Of a stretch of DNA of 64,000 bases, positions 57,750-64,000 are shown in pieces; within the stretch, counting starts at the first letter, position 1, and each line of letters opens with the position of its first letter. Source of the stretch: Gammaproteobacteria bacterium (GTDB lineage: Bacteria > Pseudomonadota > Gammaproteobacteria > 21-64-14). The position numbers and the translations under genes were made by a program. The notes beneath the pieces are model-generated. The model had not been told where the DNA came from, did no database searches, and was given only the letters and a program-made list of their open reading frames with translations. Location: positions 190,183 to 254,182 of the forward strand of contig JALUXX010000016.1 in NCBI GenBank assembly GCA_027013145.1, read 5' to 3'.

Positions 57750-58520
57750 ATGGGCGAGCTGCGCCTGATCACGATTCCGATGAGCCACTACTGCGAGAAG
57801 GCGCGCTGGGCGCTGGACCGGCTCGGGCTTACCTACCGCGAGGAGCGTCATATTCAGGGGCTGCACTATCCAAGGACCTGGTGGGTGAGTCGCAATCCCG
57901 CCGTTCCGGTACTGGTGGACGGCGGCCGGGTCATTGCCGATTCCACAAACATCCTCAAACATCTCGATTCATATGCGGCGTCCGGCAGTCGCCTTTATCC
58001 GCGGGACACGGTGGAGTGCCGCGAAGTCGAGGCGCTGGAGGACTGGTTCGACGAAGTATTGGGGGTGGAGAGCCGGCGCTGGATCTACTTTCACTACCTC
58101 CCGCACGGTCGTGCGTTCCGTCGTTTGGCCGCGCAGGGGGCGCCGTGGCTGGAGTGCGCTGCCGCCGCCGTGGCCTATCCGGCGATGAGCCGCTTCGCCA
58201 CCCGGCTTCTGCAGGCCTATCCCAAGGCCGTGGAGGCGGGCTTGGCGCAGTCCCGGGAGATCGTGCGGGAGGTCGATGCGATGCTCGCCGACGGACGCGC
58301 CTATCTGGTGGGCGGGCGGTTCACTGCGGCCGATCTGACGCTGGCGTGCATGCTGGCGCCGTTCGTGGCGCCCCCGGAATATGGGATCCGGGTGCCCGCG
58401 GTGCACGAACTGCCCGCTGCGATGCAGCCGTGCGTGCGGCAGTTCCGCGCGACCGCCACGGGGTCTTTTGTTCTGCGACTGTTCCGCGAACAGCGGCACC
58501 GCGGTTGCAGAGGCCGGTGA
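57750..58520 (+). CDS. Glutathione S-transferase family protein
   Basis: A 256-residue GST: thioredoxin-fold N-terminus with a Cys-type active site (MSHYCEKARWALDRLGLTYR), then VIADSTNILKHLD, and a C-terminal helical domain (LVGGRFTAADLTLACMLAPF). Start ATG 57750 lies 18 bases after the RAYT right terminus. Its nearest flanks are RAYT-type ends on both sides (57714-57732 and 58631-58649), so it may have travelled with the element. Substrate unknown. Confidence 0.9.
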   Translation: MGELRLITIPMSHYCEKARWALDRLGLTYREERHIQGLHYPRTWWVSRNPAVPVLVDGGRVIADSTNILKHLDSYAASGSRLYPRDTVECREVEALEDWFDEVLGVESRRWIYFHYLPHGRAFRRLAAQGAPWLECAAAAVAYPAMSRFATRLLQAYPKAVEAGLAQSREIVREVDAMLADGRAYLVGGRFTAADLTLACMLAPFVAPPEYGIRVPAVHELPAAMQPCVRQFRATATGSFVLRLFREQRHRGCRGR

Positions 58521-58630
58521 ACCTGATGCGAAGAGGCCGACCGCGTCTTCGCCGCGCGCGGCGGGGACGTGTTTCCCCGGCGCCGGGGCGGGCTCGCGGA
58601 GGTGTTTGGTGTGGGCCGGGGTGCGATGGG

Positions 58631-58649
58631 AAATAGGTATACTGTCCCC
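58631..58649 (-). repeat. Isolated RAYT-type terminus downstream of the GST gene
   Basis: AAATAGGTATACTGTCCCC, identical to the right end of the intact element, with no matching left end directly nearby other than 56899. The upstream 100 bases contain short GGTGTTTGG/GGGTGCGATGGG pieces only faintly similar to the rayT 3' end. Either a partner was lost or it is the outer end of a RAYT-GST composite. Confidence 0.75.
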
Positions 58650-58659
58650 GTTTAGCTCT

Positions 58660-60363
<1,704 letters not shown>

Positions 60364-60400
60364 CTATGGGAAACAACGGCTATGCTATGATACCGCGGTC

Positions 60401-60895
60401 ATGGATCGGCGTTGGCAATACATCGCAGGTGGTTATCCGCGCCGCACCTTCGCGGCGCTGATGTCGCTGTACGAGGCGAACTATGCGCGCCTGCTCGCGC
60501 TGGTGCCGCATCTGCACACCATCGCCGCCTGCGCCGCGCCGCAGGTCGCCGCGCATGCCGAGGGTACGCCGGACCTGTACCTGGAGGTGCTCGAGCGCAC
60601 GCGCTACACGACGACCCTTCTGCTCACCTATTACTTCACGCACGACGGCGGGCGGGTTGCGGAACCGGACGCGCGGGTGCGCGTGTATCACGACGCGCGC
60701 CTCGTCGAGGTCCTTTCGTGCCGGGACGGGCGCAGTCCGGGCGCACGGACTGCGGACACTGCGGACGTCCTGCCCGAGCGCTGGGAGGCCAACCTCTTCC
60801 TAGAGAAGTGGCTGAACTACAGTCTCGAGCAGGGGCGCCGGTTCCGCCCGGCGGCCCGCGCCGCAGTACCCGCCGGCGCCCTGTCCGACGCCTGA
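60401..60895 (+). CDS. DUF1249 (YqiB-like) protein
   Basis: The 164-residue protein has YRRTFAALMSLYEANY-like features (GYPRRTFAALMSLYEANYAR), LYLEVLERTRYTTTLLLTYY and the signature DARVRVYHDARLVEVLS, with a C-terminal end WEANLFLEKWLNYSLEQGRR typical of DUF1249. Function unknown. In E. coli the relative lies next to nudF and cpdA; here it is next to pgm. Start ATG 60401. Confidence 0.88.
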   Translation: MDRRWQYIAGGYPRRTFAALMSLYEANYARLLALVPHLHTIAACAAPQVAAHAEGTPDLYLEVLERTRYTTTLLLTYYFTHDGGRVAEPDARVRVYHDARLVEVLSCRDGRSPGARTADTADVLPERWEANLFLEKWLNYSLEQGRRFRPAARAAVPAGALSDA

Positions 60896-60976
60896 TCCCG
60901 CAGCCGCCGGCGCCCGCGAAGGGCGACGCGCGGGGCGCGGGCGGTCCCGCCGCGGCGGGGCGTTTTCAGCCGCCCG

Positions 60977-63307
60977 TCAAAGCGTCCTTTCCAGTCGGTA
61001 CTTGCGGCTGGCGCGGTAGAGTTCGCGGCCCGCGCCGCTGAACTGTGCCTCCATCGTGTCGTATTCGCGCCGCGCCCAGTCGACGTCGCGGAAGGCCTCG
61101 AGGATCCCTTCCGCCCAGTGGAGGCGTTCGACCGGATCCTGAAGCCGGGCGCCGCAGCTCTCGTAGAGCCCGCGCGCGGTGTCCCGGTCCACGCCGTTCG
61201 CCAGCAGCCGCGTCGCGAGTTGCACGCAGGCCGTGGCCGTATCGCAGGCCGCCGCGGCCTTGCCGTAGAGCGCGTCCGCGCGACCGGCGTCGCCCATGCG
61301 CGCGGCCAGCAGGCCGAGGTGGGAGAAGGCGAAATGGTCTCGCGCCGCGCCTTCGGCCTTTTCCAGCAGCTTGAAGGCCCATTCGCGATCGCCCAGGTCC
61401 TCGAGGACGATCTCGGCGAGCTTGCTGTAATCGTAGGCGGATCGTCCCTGCGCCGCATCGATCCTGCCTTCGTAGGTTTGATAGTAGCCCCGCGCCGCCC
61501 CGCGCCCCTCGTCCCCGGAAAGCTCGCGCGCCGCACAATGCCCGACCTCGTGCAGGCAGGCGAAGGTGGTGCAACGTTCGGCCGCGGCGTCGAGCAGGCG
61601 CCGTGTCCATTCGTGATCGCCCAGGTGGCGGTCGATCGCAAGGATCAGTTCGCGGTGCTTGCTGAAGACGAACGGTTCCGCGGACAGGAGTTCTTCGGCG
61701 GCGGCGAGCAGCTTGCGCGCGTAGTAGGCGTCCTCGAGGCGTTCCATGACTTCGTCGGCGAGGATGAGATACTTCTTCAGGCTGTCGGCGCCGGCCTCGC
61801 GCTTCTGGAACGCCTCGTAGACGCTCTGGTTGGCCTCGCGCTTTTCCAGCTTCTCGGCCACGCGTGTCTTCCAGGCGTCGTCGCTCGAGAAGTACTTTTC
61901 GACCGCCGCGGCGACGGCGCGCAACTCCTCGATCGTGGTGACGCGCTCCTCCGCCGATTCGACCAGACGGCGGGTGAAGGCCTCCTCGGCGAGCAGATCG
62001 TGGACGCGGTCGGCGAGTTCCAGCAGGTCCATGCTCGAGCCCGCGCCCTGTTCGGCCCGTTCCAGGATGCGGCGGGCGAGGGCCTTGTCGTCCACGTGCT
62101 CGCGCACCTGGTCGAGCAGCTTCATGTAGCCCTGGAAGTCGCCGACCTGATCGAGGGCCTTCTCGTAGATCGCCACCGCCCGGGTCTTGTCGTCCAGCGC
62201 GGCGATGACCTCCGCGGCGAGCGCCCCGAGGTCGGCGGCCGACACCAGCCGCTCCTGCAAGCGCCCATAGACCTGTGCGGCGAGTTCACGGTCGCCGAGG
62301 TCCTCGGCGACGGAGCGCGCGAGCTTGAGCAGATCGGCGGTATTGGTGAGCTTGCTCTCGGCCTTCTCGTAGACCTTCGCCGCCAGCGCGCGGTCGCCGA
62401 GGTCGGCGGCCACGGTGCGGGCGAGTTCGAGCAGCTCGGAGCCGGTGGCGATCTCGGCGAGCGCCTTCTCGTAGGCCGCGGACGCCGCTTCCTTGTCCTG
62501 CAGCAGCGACCACAGCCCGCGGGCGAGATCGACGTTCTCTTCGCCGCTCATGGCGAATTCCTGCGCCTGATCGAGCAGCTCGCGGACCTTGTCGCGGTCG
62601 TCGAACAGGCGCTGGTAGCCGGATGCGAGGGCGACGAACTCCTTGGTGAACTGACAGTCGGTCTCGGCGTCGTCGAGTACCTTGCGCGCCCAGTCGCGAT
62701 CGTCGAACAGCTCGACGATACCTTCGGCGTAGCTCACCGTGGTCTCCACGTCGCCGCAGAAACGTGCCGCCTTCTTGAACAGCTCGCGCGCCGTCTCCGG
62801 GTCGTTCTGTTCGCGCAGAACGGTCTCGGCGAGCTTGCGGAAATCGTCCAGCCCCTTGCACGCGCCCTCGACCTTGCCGAGCAGCTCCTTCGCCAGCTCC
62901 GCATCTTCGAGGTCTTCCTTGGCGTAACGCGCCAGGGTGAGGAACTCGGCGAGTTCCTTGGATTCCTCCGCGGCCTTGGTGAGCAGCTCGCGCGCCTTGT
63001 CGCGGTCGCCGAGTTGTACGGCGACGCTGTGGCCGAGCAGGGCGAATTCCTTGGCCTCGAAACACGCCTCCTCGGCCTGTTCGTAGAGTCCGCGTGCGTA
63101 ATCGGCGTCCTTCAGGGCCTGCGCGTAGACCTCGGCGACCTTGACGTAGTCGGCGGGAAACTGGCACTGGACCTCGGCCTTGTTGAGGAGTTCGCGCGCG
63201 TAATCGGCGTCGGCGGGTTCGGCGAGCGCCTCGCGCGCGAGTGCCACGTAGTCATCCACGCCGCTGCACTGCGCGGCCCGTGCCTCAAGGGATTCTTTGC
63301 TCGCCAT
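60977..63307 (-). CDS. Large TPR-like repeat protein with recurring cysteines
   Basis: A 776-residue protein built from about 21 repeats of 34 residues with the pattern ARELLEKAE...LAxxVAEDLGDRxW, e.g. AAKVYEKAESKLTNTADLLK then LARSVAEDLGDREL. This is the TPR period. Seven or more repeats have Cys at repeat position 12 (VQC, EAC, GAC, RFC, TDC, ERC, AAC). There is no signal peptide or membrane helix. It is probably a cytoplasmic scaffold. It is divergent from an IscR paralogue. Start ATG 63307 (MASKESLEARAAQCSG). Family not recognised by name. Confidence 0.8.
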   Translation of the reverse strand: MASKESLEARAAQCSGVDDYVALAREALAEPADADYARELLNKAEVQCQFPADYVKVAEVYAQALKDADYARGLYEQAEEACFEAKEFALLGHSVAVQLGDRDKARELLTKAAEESKELAEFLTLARYAKEDLEDAELAKELLGKVEGACKGLDDFRKLAETVLREQNDPETARELFKKAARFCGDVETTVSYAEGIVELFDDRDWARKVLDDAETDCQFTKEFVALASGYQRLFDDRDKVRELLDQAQEFAMSGEENVDLARGLWSLLQDKEAASAAYEKALAEIATGSELLELARTVAADLGDRALAAKVYEKAESKLTNTADLLKLARSVAEDLGDRELAAQVYGRLQERLVSAADLGALAAEVIAALDDKTRAVAIYEKALDQVGDFQGYMKLLDQVREHVDDKALARRILERAEQGAGSSMDLLELADRVHDLLAEEAFTRRLVESAEERVTTIEELRAVAAAVEKYFSSDDAWKTRVAEKLEKREANQSVYEAFQKREAGADSLKKYLILADEVMERLEDAYYARKLLAAAEELLSAEPFVFSKHRELILAIDRHLGDHEWTRRLLDAAAERCTTFACLHEVGHCAARELSGDEGRGAARGYYQTYEGRIDAAQGRSAYDYSKLAEIVLEDLGDREWAFKLLEKAEGAARDHFAFSHLGLLAARMGDAGRADALYGKAAAACDTATACVQLATRLLANGVDRDTARGLYESCGARLQDPVERLHWAEGILEAFRDVDWARREYDTMEAQFSGAGRELYRASRKYRLERTL

Positions 63308-63567
63308 GCCTCGCTCCGCTGTGGGGCCGCCATGCGCCGGCGGCCGCTCCGATTCGTCCAGGGATCCGGTCCCGTCGCCCGGGTGCCCGCACCGGGGCCG
63401 AGCCGCGGGCGCTGCCGGCGCGACCCGGGGCGAGGGGCGCCCGGGGGGCTCAGAGTCTACCATATGAACGCTCCGCGTCACGCCGCCGGGGCGATCGGCC
63501 ATCAGGCTAATCTATTGCTGCCGCAATAAAATTATGGACGGGGTCCACCGTTTCGGGCGCGGAACTA
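63308..63567. other. Intergenic region between the TPR-like gene and iscR2
   Basis: 260 bases, GC-rich near the TPR-like gene, AT-rich near 63505-63535. It must hold the promoter of the TPR-like gene, but no convincing minus-strand -35/-10 pair is seen. A short inverted repeat ATTGC-TGCC-GCAAT (63514-63527) lies here. Confidence 0.45.
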
Positions 63568-63601
63568 AAACTTGACTGAAATAGTCAACAAAGGGTAGGC
63601 T
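63568..63601 (+). promoter_or_regulatory. Promoter of the second Rrf2 gene with a strong IscR type-1 site
   Basis: TTGACT (63572-63577) and TAGGCT (63596-63601) are spaced by 18 bases, the same as at iscR. The core TTGACTGAAATAGTCAA (63572-63588) matches the 17 central positions of the type-1 consensus completely. The site overlaps the -35. The evident inference is control by IscR itself, so the paralogue would be wired into the Fe-S regulon. Confidence 0.8.
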
Positions 63602-63666
63602 GCAACTCAGTCATCGATAGTGAAGGCGGCGCCCGGCGCCGCACCGGAATCGAAAGGGTGGATGCG

Positions 63667-64000
63667 ATGAGACTATCCACGAAAGGGCAGCACGCCGTGA
63701 CCGCGATGCTCGATCTGGCGCTCAACGCGCGCCACGAGCCGGTCACGCTCGCCGATATTTCGCAGGCGCAGGGGATCTCCCTGTCGTATCTCGAGCAGTT
63801 GTTCGCCCACCTTCGCCGGCGGGGTCTGGTCGAGGGCGTGCGCGGACCGGGCGGGGGCTACCGGCTCGCGCGGCCCGCGGGCGAGATCACCATGGCGGAG
63901 GTCGTCGCCGCGGTGGACGGTCCCGCGCCGGCGCGCACCGAAGTCGACGCGACCGCGGACAGGCGGCCGGTGACCGGCGCGTTGTGGGGCATGCTCAGCC
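63667..64000 (+). CDS. IscR paralogue lacking the [2Fe-2S] ligands (partial)
   Basis: An Rrf2-family regulator running off the window after 111 codons. [40 protein letters not shown] and [12 protein letters not shown] match IscR almost residue for residue. But the stretch that should carry three Cys and one His reads [19 protein letters not shown] with none of them. The winged helix is intact, so it probably binds DNA permanently as an apo-type form. It may head a suf-type operon to the right, which is speculation. Confidence 0.88.
   Translation, partial: MRLSTKGQHAVTAMLDLALNARHEPVTLADISQAQGISLSYLEQLFAHLRRRGLVEGVRGPGGGYRLARPAGEITMAEVVAAVDGPAPARTEVDATADRRPVTGALWGMLS

Overview
The window is high-GC DNA (roughly 68-70 % by eye) from a gammaproteobacterium. 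Gene orders such as trmJ-cysE-iscR-iscS, rlmN-pilW-rodZ-hisS-yfgM-bamB-der, guaB-guaA and dnaX-ybaB-recR are gammaproteobacterial. The glycolate oxidase genes, a VPLPGA sorting signal and DUF202-rich proteins suggest an autotrophic, Chromatiales/Ectothiorhodospiraceae-like lineage. That placement is inference.

Layout. 1-12739 is conserved housekeeping: the secF tail, suhB, trmJ-cysE, a shortened iscR-iscS-iscA locus without iscU, rlmN-pilW-rodZ-hisS, and yfgM-bamB-der. 12740-14430 is a repeat-rich insert with palindromic REPIN-like elements, an IS3 orfA fragment and a 1-Cys peroxiredoxin. 14432-17204 is a two-gene operon of unusual MshEN plus multi-DUF202 membrane proteins. 17393-22994 holds xseA with an M23 peptidase, then guaB-guaA. 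22995-29793 is an accessory block. It contains two ~256-bp miniature elements and one decayed copy, all derived from a REP-associated tyrosine transposase (RAYT), a stand-alone cyclic-nucleotide-binding protein, a beta-hydroxyacid dehydrogenase, a duplicated aroG 3' end, a lipoprotein, a frameshifted gene and a secreted beta-helix protein. 29794-37575 holds aroG, tadA, mltF, tRNA-Ser(CGA) with a duplicated 3' end, the SRP RNA, dnaX-ybaB-recR and a HIT protein.

37591-38738 is a tandem array of a 115-bp double-hairpin repeat, with dispersed relatives at 41.5-41.9 kb and 42.9-43.0 kb. Between and after these lie an M48 protease-cytochrome c-phhB operon, orn, a rhodanese, glcD-glcE-glcF (a 162-bp MITE sits exactly at the glcE stop codon), a NifU-domain protein, a sigma-54-like promoter followed by secreted proteins including a VPLPGA-anchored metalloprotease, a metallophosphoesterase, a hydroxyacid dehydrogenase, a universal stress protein, gpmA, and divergent ppsA/ppsR. 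56899-58649 holds the intact RAYT gene, in its own terminal repeats, and a GST. The end carries pgm, a DUF1249 gene, a 776-residue TPR-like protein and, divergent from it, the start of a second IscR paralogue.

Two themes tie the window together. First, it holds several repeat families: the RAYT family (9 termini, one intact transposase, miniature and decayed derivatives), a GGGACAG palindrome family, the 115-bp GTAGGGC units, and a TA-flanked MITE. Second, iron-sulfur control: the window starts with an IscR-type isc locus and ends with an IscR paralogue. The paralogue has the same promoter/operator layout but none of the [2Fe-2S] ligands, and it is divergent from a TPR-like protein with cysteines at a fixed repeat position. 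The most original protein-level finding is the MshEN-DUF202 operon.
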